In this document: positions 24,906 through 37,635 of the stretch, in pieces
Position numbering within the stretch: position 1 is the first letter of the stretch
Layout of the letters: each line of letters starts with the position of its first letter
Assembly: GCF_007655135.1 (NCBI RefSeq)
Contig: NC_045130.1
Location: forward strand, 29,818,605 to 29,882,604
Origin: Punica granatum
Taxonomy: Eukaryota; Streptophyta; Magnoliopsida; Myrtales; Lythraceae
Direction: 5' to 3'
DNA: 64,000 bases
The notes under the pieces: model-generated
The model's input: only the letters and a program-made list of their open reading frames with translations
What the model was told of the DNA's origin: nothing
The model's database searches: none
Made by a program: the position numbers and the translations under genes

Positions 24906-25860
24906 GTTCTGCATGGATACCATATATACCTAAAACCAGTTGGAACCTACCCGTTAGGGAAGCGCCCGGGTAACTCTAATTGAAAATAGGGTAGAGTATG
25001 AATAGTAATTTAAGGAACCAGTGAAAATAGGTTCAGGTTTCGGTTCCAATATATAGGGTACCCACGGAACCGACACCCGAGACCTATATATTTTTTTCGA
25101 TAAATTTCGATGACACCCCTTATAGTTGGTTATTCTTTCAAAATTAGCTACATACCACCTCTTCTTTTGCCGATTTCTACTGTTTTAAATCTGGTCAGAT
25201 TTGGTTCGGGTAAAAAAATCAGGTAACTAGTCGGTTTGTGCAGTTCCGTGACATGAGATCCACATGGCAAAGTGAATATTCTGTTAGTGCCACGACAACG
25301 AAAGGAAGGGTGGCGTGTGGCTAATTTTTAAAAGTATATGTGTCGCTGGTCATTTCACAAACTATATGGGGTATCGTTGAAAGTTACCCAATTTTTTTTT
25401 AAAAATTATTTTATATTTACATAATCCTTTATGTGCGACGTAATAGTTACAAAATCCTAAGGAGAACTTATTTGCTTTATCTACTAAGGATAGCTACATC
25501 ATCATTTTTTGCTAAATAGGTGCATAATCTTTTAGTTGCTTACTTGCTTTGTTAATTCTAAGGAGAGCTGCATAATCCTTTAGTTCTGTGGATGGATGGA
25601 TGTGATCCGATTAATCTATGTCGATATTTATCTGTTTTGCGTGATTGTAAATGAGATTTTTTCGATTTTAATTATTTATTTCATTTATTGTGTTTGAAGA
25701 GAAAAAAATAAAATAAAAAGTTACAGATTTTAACATGGTACTTGGAACCTGTAGTATAATTCAAGTTTTAATTCCAAGTCCTAACAAGGTAGGGTTGGTT
25801 TCAAAATTTTGGAATATGTCCCCAACAGAATGGAGTTTGGTACTGCAAAAAAAAAAAAAA
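24906..25860 (+). mobile_element. Element related, in reverse orientation, to the one at 44.65-45.66 kb
   Basis: The left part (24930-25090: 'acctacccgttaggg', 'taactc..attgaaaatag', 'ggttccaatatatagg', 'accgacacccg') matches the reverse complement of 45474-45640. The right part (about 25735-25830) matches the reverse complement of 44690-44810. It ends in a run of A at 25847-25862. The ends are not precisely fixed. The class is unknown. Confidence 0.5.
25104..25387. mobile_element. MITE nested in the preceding element
   Basis: Imperfect inverted ends: 'tttcgatgacaccccttatagtt' at about 25107 and the reverse complement of 'actatatggggtatcgttgaaa' ending near 25382. It is about 280 bp, non-coding, and its class is uncertain. 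Confidence 0.55.
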
Positions 25861-26150
25861 AAGGTGTCTGGACCTAGACACCCCTAATTGAATACAAATT
25901 TTCAATAAATAATTTTACAGGTCAAGACAAGCGAAATAGTGAAAATCTACGTGAAAGTTAACTCTGCAACCAATGAGTTGTTACACAAGAGCCCTTGCTA
26001 AATGTGAGTGGAAGACGATATATTGCCCACAGTTTTGTCATAAATTACCACCTTTGCCCCTATCTCTGATTCGACATGGATTTCGATTGAGATCTTAAGG
26101 GGATATCGAAACTCATTTCAAAATGCTTCGGCATAGATCAGCTATGTATT

Positions 26151-26582
26151 TATTTATATATTCATTAACAATTATAATTTATAACCCAACAATCCAAAAA
26201 AAAAAATGATTCAGGGTAAAAAAGATTGCACCGCAGACCTCCTCGGTAGACCTTCTCAATTCTTTTTAAGCACGTGTGATACACGAGCATGGGTTCCCAT
26301 GGCCCATAGTACTAGCTTGTTGCGTGCACTAATAGTTAAAATTTCTTAATATTGTTTTTTCTGCGGATAATATGGAATTTCCGTCCAATGGAAAACGAGG
26401 AAGTCGACGGCGACGCCCCTTAAGGAGAGAAAAGAGAGACGACAGATTGAATAAGAGAGAGAACGCGACGACTCCCCAAAAAATATGGCACCACTCGACG
26501 TAATCCTTAAGCCCGTCTCACACATTCACCCAAACGCGACCTATACGTACACCCATATATATCTGTATAGTTTAGACGTAAG

Positions 26583-26614
<32 letters not shown>

Positions 26615-26892
26615 TCTATCGCCCAATATTTATTATCGAGCAATAAATATATACTCTCTCTCTCTAACCTCCCTCCCTCCCTCTCTCTCTCTCTCTCTCT
26701 CTTTTCTCTGTGTATCGATCTCCGTTACATGATTGCGCAGATCAGCCGAGGAGGCAAACCCCGAACTGCCATTTCTCTCTCAGTTCTGTGGATATTTCTC
26801 TCTCACTGGTTGTTGAATTTGGGGATATGTGCGGTTGTGCTGCGTAGTGCGTGGAGCTGAGCTCAGAAGCAGCGGCGGCGGCGGCGGCTCCG
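26151..26892 (+). promoter_or_regulatory. Promoter and 5' leader of the VAL gene
   Basis: An (AT)n run at about 26586-26606 and a CT-rich microsatellite leader (26652-26703) precede the ATG. CT/GAGA-type leaders are common at plant regulatory genes. No core element is assigned. Confidence 0.45.
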
Positions 26893-29800
26893 ATGTCGGC
26901 CCCCCCTGCTCCCTCCAAGTCCTGCTACAACTCGCACTGCACGGAGCTCAGGCCGGACCGGCCGAGGAAGGGGTGGCGGCTCCGCACCGGCGAGTTCGCG
27001 GAGCTCTGCGATCGATGCGCGTAAGCACCAGCTGCTCCTTGTTGACTGTCTTTAGAACTCCGTCTCCTTCTCGTCAATTTTCGTCTTTAGCTCAGTTCGA
27101 GCTGTTTGTTCGGTGCTGGAAGGTTCTCTTGTACGTTTAATTAGTGCTAATGATCGTTTAGGTCTCGAATTAGGTGAGGCCTTTCGTGTTAGTTCTGGTT
27201 AATTGTCAATCCGATTGCGTTGCATTTAATTCGCTGTGTGCTTCTTGTCAATGCGCTGATCTCTGCGACTGATGCACCTGCTCCGATTTTCTGCTTTTCG
27301 TTGACTGTTTTGAACTTATCTATCGGCCTTTTTTTTTTTGGTTGGTTTTCTTTGCTCTTGGAGATGAGCGTTTTGGTTTTATTCTCTCTCTGATTTGTGG
27401 AGCTATTTAACTAGTAGCTGTTCCGGTCAATTGTTAATTTTGGTATTGGTAGTATGATGTTGAATGCGTTCTGCTAAGGAGTTCAATCTGGTGAAATTGG
27501 CATTAAGTGAGCCTGCTTTTTGTGTACTCTCGGTTGATTATGGTAGGGCGGCTATTTAATTCAGGGGATAGACTGCTTAGGGGTGGATATTTCCTGATGG
27601 CAGTAAGTGAGTGATATGTTGAATATATATCTGAACTGATATAACCAGTGTCTCATAAGGAAATTGGAAAGGGTTGCCAAGTGCATGAATCATTGCTATA
27701 TTTATTTTCGTGGATTGTTCAGTAGTAGGGAGCTTAGTGATTTAGTTGATCAGGAATCATTACTCTGGGCAATGAGCACTATCTGTCTTTTGTGAGATAT
27801 TATTCTTTAAATGGTTTGGGTATGAAGATCTGTTTACTTACTCCACATCTAGTCAAAATTTGTATCGTCTCTGTGGCAGCGTAGTATGAGCTGTCAGTCT
27901 TTTTACTAATAAGGATCCTTCATTCCTCTTGTTTTATATTGCGTCTAACTTTGCTCTCTCTGCTTTATTGTTTGTCTTAGAGTGCAAGCCGTACTGTAGG
28001 TTATGCTTTAACCCATCCTCCATCTTATACGACATCATTATATAGTTTTTGAGGTGGTTGATATCGTTTTTATTGTAATCCTTATATCTCTTTCCTTGGT
28101 TATATCATAATTCTATGGTATGTTTCTTAAACATTCAGTTCTTTATACGAGGAAGGGAGATTCTGTGAGACCTTCCACTCAAAAGCTTCTGGCTGGAGGG
28201 ATTGTGAATCTTGTGGGAAGGTAAGTCGAGAAAAATTAATGGCTATGCTTTCTAGATGCTGAAGATGCTAGAAACTTAATCTGTATACTTATCTTTATGT
28301 GGGCTGAAGTCTTCTACCTAACTTTTCTTGCAGCATGTTCACTGTGGATGTATAGTCTCTGCTCATACATTTGCATTGTTGGATCCTGGAGGAATTGAGT
28401 GTGCCACATGTGCTCGGAAAAATGTTCATTTTGTAAGCATCTGTCCAGTCGTCTTGATTGAGTTATAGTCCAAGTATCTCCGTGATTGCTTTTGTTATTG
28501 TTCCTGTGCATTCTTTGCATGTTGTTGCTAATTTCTTGTTGGTTCCCATTACTTTTACACATTACTTTTCTATCCTCAAGTAAGTGCCTAGCATTGCAAA
28601 AATTAGTGTCCAGTTCTCCTTAGATTCCTTCTCAAGACACTTGCAAGAGAGGGAACTTGGATATTTTCCTTATATACGAGCCGATGGGCTCTTAGCAATT
28701 ATAGAGATCTAAGTCTAAGCAAGTCTTGGTTAGTATACTAGTCTAATTTGGTCTTAGTTATGTTAATTGAGTACATCCCAAAATGGTAGCTCATGCATTC
28801 AAACTGATTTTCTTTTTGTAGTCATAAATTGTTGTTGATTCAACTTCTTGCGCTTGGTTCCAGGTTGCTTTTGGCCCTATTCTATCTTTTAATGAGTGAG
28901 ACTTCTGTTGACAATTAGCAAATTGTTCTATCACATCCCATGCCTTCTTGGGATATTTGCAATATTGACTTGGAATTTTCCTTGTATAAAATGCCAGTTG
29001 ACTCTAGAAACCGTGTAAGCTTAGCAAGTCTGGCATAGTTTAGTAGCATGATTTCAAACAAAATTTTCTGATTGAGTACGTCAGTCAATAGTTATACACG
29101 GTGTTCATCTCAATGTAATTTACAGTAAGAGAACTTGTGAATGTATAACCTTGCTTGTAATTATAGGGATCATATGGTTGTTGCTTCTCTGTTAAAGCTT
29201 CTTTTATCTTTTATTTTCTAGTATTTTATCTTTGACATGCGTTGCATGTGGCTGGCTTATCTTGATAGTTGGAAATTAATATTCAGGACCATAGGCTTTC
29301 TGCTGTCGGTTTCAGTGGATCCGTTAGTTGATAGTCTAAATGTCTAAAATTTTTATTGACAATTGTGACTTAATTTTGAGCCTGTGCAAGTTTATCCATA
29401 CTATTCCCCAAAATTAGAATGACACTCCTATTTGAATTTAATTTGTGCTCTTTTGGAAACACTTTGAGCTCGCATAGTAACTTGCCTTGTCTAGATCAAT
29501 CTGTTTGCTGAAAGTCTTCATTTCCTGCTATTTCAAGTTTTCAAAAACCCAGCTTCATCATATTATCATGAAAAGTATCCATAACGTTGTGCAAACTCTC
29601 TGTCAGGCCACTGATAGTGCTCTTTTTTTTTTATTTGTTTTTCCTTTTTTTCCTGTCCTGAAATTGATGGTTTGCTACTGTGTCCTTTCCAGACAGCAAG
29701 TCCAGCATGGCCAGCTTCTTTGTTCTTCCATGCATCTTCTCCTGATAGACTGAAGGATCATCCTGTCAAATTGAATCAATTAGCAGGATCAGGTCCTGTA

Positions 29801-32800
29801 CCATGGCGGCAAGCACCCAGTTTGTTCAATTCTTGCATTCCTCGGCCTGAACTGCATCCAAGGTCACCTTATGAGGTTGATGGATCAATTAACACCGATA
29901 GACTTTTGCCTCGCGAAAGATATGCCCCCTTGGATTTTTCTGAAAGACTTATGAATGGAAGTGTCAAGCAGGGTCCGATAGAGAAATATGAAAATGGACA
30001 TGCAGGTGTTGATTCTTCCTTTGCATGTAATACAATTGAGAATTGTCATTAATGTCTTCTACCTCATGTTTGGAAAGATGGGACAGCTTGACAACTAAAA
30101 TGAATTGGACATTATGTTGCAGCCCTTAGAACCGAGGAGCATCAGAGTTGCTTTATGAATAATCCTCAGCACTCTGTCTCTCTGAAGGAAGAACCATCTA
30201 CGCCACAATTTGGGTTGGCCACATCTTATGCATTAACCAATGAAACAAATGGACATCTAGGGGTTGCAGGACCTCAGTTTCGGCCAGCACCTCCACCTAC
30301 ATTGGCGAAGCATTTTTATGGTAATATGCTCCACGAAATCAATTCTCCGGTTGAAAATCAAATACGAAATGGACGGCCTCGTGGTGATGTCCGTGGAAAA
30401 AATCAATTGCTTCCTCGCTACTGGCCCAGGATAACTGATCAAGAGCTACAGCAAATCTCTGGAGAGTATCCTTGCTATTCATGTTGTGCAATAGTTCATT
30501 AACTTGTGAGCTAATTTTTTTTGGCTGAATAAAAGGCTGGGAGGGGGAGACCAGTGTAGCAAACCCCCTCCGGAGACCAGAAAGGCTCCACAGCCGCCAT
30601 GGAATGTTTCATTCGCCCGAATGGGTAAAGGGTTCGGTGAGACATAGCCCACCTAGGTCACCATAATCCCACCAAAGCGCACAATGGATCAGAACAGCTC
30701 CCATAAGGTAGAGGACAAGGGTCTACTAACGCAAGCGCTTTCGTGTTTAAGTCGATTTTCGACCCCTTGACCTCCCCTTTGGAAGACGAAGTCCGTTACC
30801 AACTGGGCTACCACCTTGGTGGTACTTGTGAGCTAATAATATTTCACGTGCGTGAATATATTTCTTTTTTCACTTATGTTAAGGCAAAATGTATGGGAGG
30901 GATGCTTGATCTTTCTTGCTATGATTCTGTGTTTTACCCTTGACATCATGGAAGCTCAAATTCTGTCATCACTCCTCTGTTCGAGAAAATGTTGAGTGCT
31001 AGTGATGCTGGTAAAGTAGGACGACTAGTGCTGCCTAAAAAGTGTGCTGAGGTGAGTCCATAATAACTTGTGTTAGAGCTTTTATCTTTGGCATGGGGCA
31101 CTCTGATTTGAGCTGTCTAGATGCTGTGGTTAGTATTTACTATGAGGCCACATTGTGGAAGAGTGATATATCTTAGGTGGCCTGTCCAGAACGATAATGT
31201 ACTTGTTTAATGCATTTTGATGATTATTTGATCAGATGTTTGTGCTGGAACTGGAGTCAAGATGCGTTGATGATATTACATGTATTGAGATAGTTCTTAG
31301 ATTTGCAAGAAAGACCTGATTGATTGTATTATCTTGCCAAATGACTGGCATAATGATGACATTATCTGGATGGCACAGGCCTATTTCCCTCCTATTTCCC
31401 AGCCTGAGGGGTTGCCTCTGAAAGTTCAGGATGCAAAAGGTTCAGAATGGACATTCCAGTTTCGATTTTGGCCTAACAATAACAGCAGAATGTATGTGTT
31501 GGAGGGAGTTACCCCATGCATACAGTCTATGCAGTTGCAAGCTGGTGACATAGGTAATTAAGCAACAGTTGGAAGGATGGAATTTTGATCCTTGGGGATT
31601 TCATATGTGTAGATTATACACTTATTTTGACGTGTAGGTCTCTGTCATTTTTAAAGCTTTGGTTGAAAACTGATATTTTTGCTTTCATTGTTCTAAATTT
31701 TTGCTTCATTGTCAGCAAATCTTAATTCCCCTTATAATCAAGCAACTTCTTTTCCACCATGTTTATATCAAGTGTCAACATCCTGGAATATGAAAGTTTG
31801 TCGATTTAGACTTTTTTTCTTTTAATAACTCAGGATCTCTGTATCTGTTATTTGCAGTTACATTTAGTCGATTAGAGCCAGAAGGAAAACTGATCATGGG
31901 ATTTAGAAAAGCTTCTGCTGCTCTACCATCTGATCAGGTAAGCACTTTGCAGTGATATTCTTCTGCATCCATATGCATGGATTGGGAAGTACTAATCCAC
32001 GGCTTAATTTGTTGTAGACTTGATATATATTGATGCATTTATTGGTTGTTAATATAACACAATCAATCTGCTTAAAGCTCTGCAGTTTTCAGCTTTAGCA
32101 GCTCTGTATATTTGTGGTTCGTGTCATAATTGCATTATCTTTTAGGTATGTGAATTACCTACTCTTAGGATGTGCTGAATGCAAGCGCTTTATGTCTTTA
32201 TTCTTTGAAATCCCTAACTATAATTCTGTTACATGCATAATGCATCACAAATAGCACATGCGTTTGTAACTCATTGATGTAATGGCCTATTACCATTATG
32301 AAGAAAATCTATCATCTCTAAAACTGAAAAGAAGCAGCTACTTAAGTTGATTTTTTAAGATTTTATCATGTTAGCAGTGGGATATACTCTTTTTGCTGAA
32401 GTCATTCTTTTGTCTGTTTTCCATGAGAAATTACTGCAATTATCTAAGATATCATTCTGATTTGTTTTGGTGTTTTTGGTTCTTTGGCAGGAAAATGAAG
32501 CAGGTAAAACTGTCAATGGAGTTCCCGGACAAGTTGTAAGTGTCGGTGACTGAAAACTATTTCCCTCGATAATTAAGTTTGCAAGTGATTGTGCATTTAA
32601 TCAGGAACCTTTATTTTGTGTGATCATTGCACCAGGGCGAAGCAGCAGATCCTAGTTCATGGTCTAAAGTGGATAAATCTGGATATGTAGCAAAAGATGC
32701 GCCTGGTGCTAAGATTTCCTTGTCCAGAAAAAGAAAGAATAGCACCTTGGGTTTGAAAAATAAGCGCTTAAGAATAGATAGTGAGGACCTCATTGAACTT

Positions 32801-35030
32801 AAGCTGACGTGGGAAGAAGCTCAAGGGCTTCTTCGCCCTCCTCCAGACCATGCTCCAAGCATTGTGGTCATCGAAGGGTTTGAGTTCGAGGAATATGAGG
32901 TATTATTTATTTATTTTTTTTGCTTCAGTCTTTGAACATAATCGTAGTTTGTCAAATGTTTCTGTTTATGATGACACTCAAGTTCATTTGTAACTTTCTC
33001 ATTGGCCCCAGAAGAAAGATTAAAGTGTAGTATCCTGATAAGTTCATCTCATCTTTTATCTCCTGAACCCGTAAAACCTACCGCAGGAGAACTTTAAAAC
33101 CTGCTCTATTGCTTTCTTGTTCTGTTAAATCATAACAAAATACGTTTAGCTAAATGGATTTTATTGCATTGATGCTTGTTATTTAGATCATTCTAGATGG
33201 TCAAACCCTATTTATGGTTCTGAATGACTTATAGAACCCTGTTAAACTTCTATCATGCAGGAAACAATTTATATTGTTTCACTATTGTACTCTTCACATC
33301 TTTCTTTGTAACAGCTGTTAGATGCATGAACTAAGTTTCATTTTATGAATCTAAAGCTAGTGGGCAAGTCGATTATTTAATTTGAGAATTCTTGCTTTGT
33401 TGGACGTCTGACTTCTTTGTTCGACAGGATGCTCCAGTACTTGGGAAGCCAACAATATTTGCAACTGATAATGGAGGGTAAAGCACTTGATTACCTCTTA
33501 GCCGTCCTTATTGTGTACATTTAAATCTGGGGCTTGCAAAGTATACACTGGGTTAAGGTTAAACTCTTTCCGGCACCGAGTGTCATCTCTTGGTTTGGTT
33601 GGAGAATATGTTTGTGCCTATGTGTATGTGCCGGTAGCAAATTTCTGTAGCCTTTCTGCCCGTAGAATTTAGCTTATAGCTTTCTGATTTTGGTTAGATA
33701 TTCCTCGAATGTTAATCAAGGTCTGCATGGGTTTAACTTGCTTTCCTTATTGACTTTGTAACTTGCTACTATAAACAAAGAGCACATTTTCTCGTGTCGA
33801 TGGTATGTGATTGCCACCTATTCTACTCTGGTTTGTTTTTATATGTTGGGTTTCAATCGCTATTCGGGATTTTAAAGGCCTTGCATATTTCTTGTTTCAT
33901 CACAGTGAAAAGATTCAATGGGTTCAATGTGAAGATTGTTTGAAGTGGCGCAAAGTACCAGTGGACTCTCCACTTCCTTCAAAGTGGACTTGTGCTGAAA
34001 ACAAATGGGATCCTGAAAGGTAATGCAACATTTCTTCCCCCTCTCCCTTCCCTCTTTGCCCCTCCTTTTTCTTTAATTTTTAAGTCGCATTTTGTTTTTA
34101 ATTCATTTGAGTTGTTGTCATCAGGTCTTCCTGTTCGGCAGCTCAAGAATTGACATCAGAAGAGCTTGAAGATCTGTTACGCTCCTCTAATTCAGGTATA
34201 AATTGTTTTAGAAGAACTAAATAGGAACCTGCAGTGACTGTCAGTAGTACTGATTCTACAATTATGTTATTGTTTTGTTATTGATTACACTTCTATCCCG
34301 ATTAGTGATTTGGTTTATGGATATTGCTTGAGTAGCTGCTTCTAAAAAACTGAAGGCTCCTAAAGAAGAAACTGCCGAAGCTCTGGAGGGGCTCGATACC
34401 CTGGCAAACCTTGCGATCTTGGGAGAGGAAGGAGATGGGACCCAAACATCATCTTCTCAGGCCACAACAAAGCATCCTCGGCACAGACCAGGCTGCTCCT
34501 GCATTGTCTGTATACAGCCTCCGAGTGGAAAAGGCCCTAAACACAAGCAGACATGTACATGCAATGTCTGTCTCACTGTAAAACGCCGGTTCAAAACCCT
34601 CATGATGAGACGGGAGAAGAGACAGTCCGAGAAGGAGGCAGAAGGTTCAGGGAAGAAGCAACAAGATCAGGTGATGCCTATGCCTGACAAGTCCCTGGAA
34701 GAAGATCTCTCACAGTCAAATAGCAGCCCGAGCTTGAGAAAGGTGACTGGGCACGAGGGCTCCGATGAAGACCTGAACAAAATGAAGACTTCTGATTCAC
34801 CGTTCAGGGGCCAGATTGACCTCAATATCCAGCCGGAGAGGGAGGACGAGATGTCCCCAGGTTCAGATTCAGGCAGTGGGACATTAATAAAGCCGCTCGA
34901 CGATGCTACAGAAGGGTACCTTGTGCAGGGGTTCCCTCCCTCTGATGAGAACCGGAATCCTTCAGGGGACAATGCAACTGGCAGCGGCCACCAGGAAGCC
35001 AAGGTACCACCTCCTTCAGCTAACGGATAA
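26893..35030 (+). CDS. VAL3: VAL-type B3 domain transcription repressor, 14 exons
   Basis: VAL (HSI2) proteins silence seed-maturation genes by binding RY motifs and recruiting Polycomb factors in the nucleus. Exons: 26893-27020, 28139-28220, 28334-28432, 29693-30005, 30123-30465, 30955-31051, 31379-31553, 31858-31937, 32491-32535, 32636-32899, 33428-33477, 33906-34019, 34125-34195, 34336-35030. All junctions keep phase and give 851 residues. An N-terminal Cys-rich PHD-like region lies at about 10-100 ([16 protein letters not shown]). The B3 domain is at about 325-430 ([38 protein letters not shown]). A CW zinc finger is at about 562-600 ([15 protein letters not shown]). A Cys motif (GCSCIVC...TCTCNVC) is near 675-700 and an EAR-type DLNIQP near 781. 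The N terminus is closest to what I remember of Arabidopsis VAL3, and the neighbours agree, so the VAL3 name is inference. Start and end are well supported. Confidence 0.88.
30516..30823 (-). mobile_element. tRNA-derived SINE in VAL intron 5, with 14-bp target duplication
   Basis: Read on the minus strand, the element starts with a tRNA-like head. It holds box A TAGCCCAGTTGG and a box B-like GGGTCGAAAATC about 40 bases later. It ends in an A tail (the T run at 30515-30522 on the plus strand). The flanks carry a perfect direct repeat ACTTGTGAGCTAAT at 30502-30515 and 30824-30837. This is the hallmark of a target-primed insertion. Exon phases of the host gene are unaffected. Confidence 0.9.
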
Positions 35031-36299
35031 CGAAAGTGCTGCTTCTTTTGCGGTCTGTAATTTTGATGGCAAGGAGGCAAGCTAGGGTTGGCGGGGACCG
35101 GATTGAAGTATGCGGGCCTGCCTTCTCGGGGGTTTGTACATAGAGAAAGATTAGGGGAAGTTGTAATAGTATCTTCTTTGGCTGATTACATACAGTAATT
35201 CTTTGCCCAATGTTTACAGAAGGATTTTATCAACATTCATATGAAAAGAGGGCAGTGTTAGGTTCTCCGAGTTTGATTTACAGTGTTTGCTTCTTATCTT
35301 ACCAGCCCAGACTTTGCCCTTTTTCCTTGTATGATCAAGCTATAAGTAGGCATTCTCTTTTAAGTTTTCTGCTATAGAGAAGAAAAGTTCTATTTTATGC
35401 GATTGCTTTTGATTTTCTTCGATTTGGTTCGATTCTGAAATCAAACTGATTGTGATGCGGGATGAGTGTTGTCTGTAAATAGGTCACCACTGGGATGATT
35501 GACATAGTTCGTATCCTGGAAAGGTTTGACAGACGTGTTTGTTGGTTCATGAAATATGCAGCTAGATTATGGCCTGTTAGGTTCTTATCGGGGATCCGTA
35601 CATGCAGCAATCGTAAGTCCCTATTCGGGGATGACGTACGACCAGTGCTAACTGGTCAGCTAAATGAATCGAATTGTAGTACTTCATCGCGGACCAAATG
35701 GGAAATTTACTCATCGATAAACAATAATTTTGCACATACATTATTGCAGGAGAGTTTCCCAGACCTACTTGTACATATTTTGCGTGCACCCTGTATGACC
35801 ATTGTCACATGATTTTATGCGTCCATTATCGCAGGGCGCCATGCGCAATAAGGTGCATCAGCAGCTACCACAACACAAGCGTCAGAGAGAAAAGAGGCTG
35901 TGTAGACGCGATGAAGAGATCGGTTGGAAGATATTGAAGGCGACACTGGATGATCGATGAGGATGATGATGATCATTCGGACGGTTAAGACGATATGGAC
36001 GACGAGGCTTATGGCTTATGCGACAGTGAAGCACTTATCAATGACGAAGCGGTTTGAGGGATAGTGGATTTACGGTTTCATTTGTTTTGTTTTTTTTAAA
36101 TTTATCCTATATATATAATGCTGGATTTATATCTCAATTGAACGATTATGACCGTGCAAGAATTTATATGGAATTGTCTGAATTTTGGGATAATTGTGCA
36201 TAATCTTTTTGCAAGCAGCTCGAGTCATTTTTTTTAATTTATTTTTTAAAAAATGAAAGACATAGAGAATGAATATTTTCATCAAAAAGTTGATAGACG
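35031..36299. other. VAL 3' UTR and downstream intergenic DNA
   Basis: The first 350 bp are probable 3' UTR. At about 35835-36055 there are coding-like but frame-broken pieces (for example RNKVHQQLPQHKRQREKRL, then an acidic EDDDDHSDG and DDMDDEAYG). They look like a decayed gene or transposase end and are not identified. Confidence 0.4.
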
Positions 36300-37635
36300 G
36301 GAATCCGTCCCTCTTCCATCCAAAAGTGCACCCTTTAAAGTTTAAGGATTGCTTTTTTAATTAGTAAAATATAGACGATAAAAGGACCGAAAAAGTCCCA
36401 CCCAAAGCATAATGAGAGATTGAAAATTCCGTCCCATTTCGTCTCAGTTCCATCCAAAGGGGACAGATTTTCGGAATTATCCACCATCGGGGATAAGAAT
36501 TCCGTCTGCCTTTGGACGGATTTGAGACGAAATATGTCCCTTTGGGATGGAAGAATCTGTCGCAAACCGATTCCATGTCTAATATGTCTCTTTGGTCCCA
36601 TTTGGTACAAGAATTGGAATAATGGAATGGAATAAATATTATACTCATCCATTCCAATTGATGTCACTCATATGAGTTGGAAAAAGTATTACTCATGATT
36701 AACAATTTTCCTTTTTAAATTTGATGGAATGATCATTTCTTATTTCAATTACTTTTTGCTTCAGTTTGGTATATGAAGACGGAATGAAATAGAAAGAAAT
36801 GAACAGTTTTTCCTTCTACTACATCTCATTTAGTGTTACTTAAATTAGTTGGAAAGATGTACAAAGCCAAGGGTCTAACTTGTATTCGAGAAAAAAAAAA
36901 AAAGAATACAGAAGATCATTCCCTCATTATAATAATTTCTTTTTCACTTTGATAGAATGAGCATTTGCTCAAAAAGAGTTTAGGAATGATCATTCCCTAT
37001 TTCATGCAATTCGTTGTGTAAATATAAGGTATATGTTCTTTTAATTTTATATATGTAAGAATATATATATTATATAATGATATTACAAAGAAAATGTCCA
37101 ATGTTATATTTAAAGTCCTTTATCTTGTAACAGTCGATAAAAGAATATCATATTTTTTCACTTAACACCATTGCATTTCAATATATACAATATAATTAAT
37201 TATATTTAATTCCATTTTCACATACCAAAAAAGACTTTTGAGTAAGTATCATATAATTTCTTTCAATTTTCTCTCAATATCATTACATTTTATTATGTAA
37301 AAGCCATTCCGTTCCGTTCAATTTTTGCGTACTAAATGGGACCTTTATCACAGATAATAGATAGAATTTCCTGTCCATAGAGGACAAACCCTCCGTCTAT
37401 GAATATGTACCGTAGAAAGAACTTTTCCATCCATTGAGGACGGAACTCTCCATCTATAATTCCGTCAAAAGATTTTGGACGGAAATTTTTATCCATAAAT
37501 GTATGAATGGGATAATTCCGTCTCTATATATATCCTATAGGAATGAGTCTTATATGGACTGAACTCACTCTTCAAAATCCATCTCAATTTGGCTAATCCA
37601 GACGGAATTGATAAGTTTAGGGAATTAATTGTTCG
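36300..37635. mobile_element. Non-autonomous DNA transposon with repeated GACGGA/TCCGTC motifs
   Basis: TCCGTC or its complement occurs about ten times in two clusters, at 36304-36520 and 37390-37610, often as ATTCCGTC or GGACGGAA. Between them sits a separate element at 36594-37343. Dense short motifs near both ends resemble subterminal repeats of CACTA-type transposons, but clear CACTA ends and target duplications were not found. No coding frame is seen. Confidence 0.5.
36594..37343. mobile_element. Large MITE nested in the GACGGA element
   Basis: The inverted ends GGTCCCATTTGGTAC (from 36594) and GTACTAAATGGGACC (to 37343) are near-perfect. The 750-bp interior is AT-rich, repeats 'gaatgatcattccct'-like phrases and codes for nothing. 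TTT flanks both ends, a possible 3-bp duplication. Confidence 0.7.

Larger units (their letters stand above)
18870..26150. repeat. Cluster of diverged direct repeats, same orientation, interrupted by MITEs
   Basis: At least three phrase blocks recur through this 7.3 kb. Block A ('ctcaaaact.cttc..ggagac', 'catgtggct', 'ggatcga', 'gaagagattggata.aacgat') is at 18890-19180 and 20910-21210. Block B ('cccatttcatattacatgtcaagta', 'tgaattggttta', 'aaatggtcaaagggcacgaacc', 'gggttggtcgag') has its last phrase near 19461, 19769, 20605, 23207, 23451 and 24854. Block C ('aactctgcaac', 'aatgtgag', 'ttgtcat...accacctttg.ccc') is at 19880-19980, 20690-20800 and 25957-26065. All copies point the same way. 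None encodes a protein. The arrangement suggests old local duplications of a composite unit. Confidence 0.7.

Noticed and set aside
18870..26150. CRISPR-like or classical satellite array
   Set aside because: Repeat units are long, uneven and diverged, without regular spacers. The window is from a plant.
30787..30823. Possible tRNA gene on the minus strand (TAGCCCAGTTGG box A)
   Set aside because: No cloverleaf can be closed. The flanking 14-bp duplication and A tail show it is a SINE head.
34667..35080. 137-residue minus-strand frame
   Set aside because: It is antisense to the last VAL exon.
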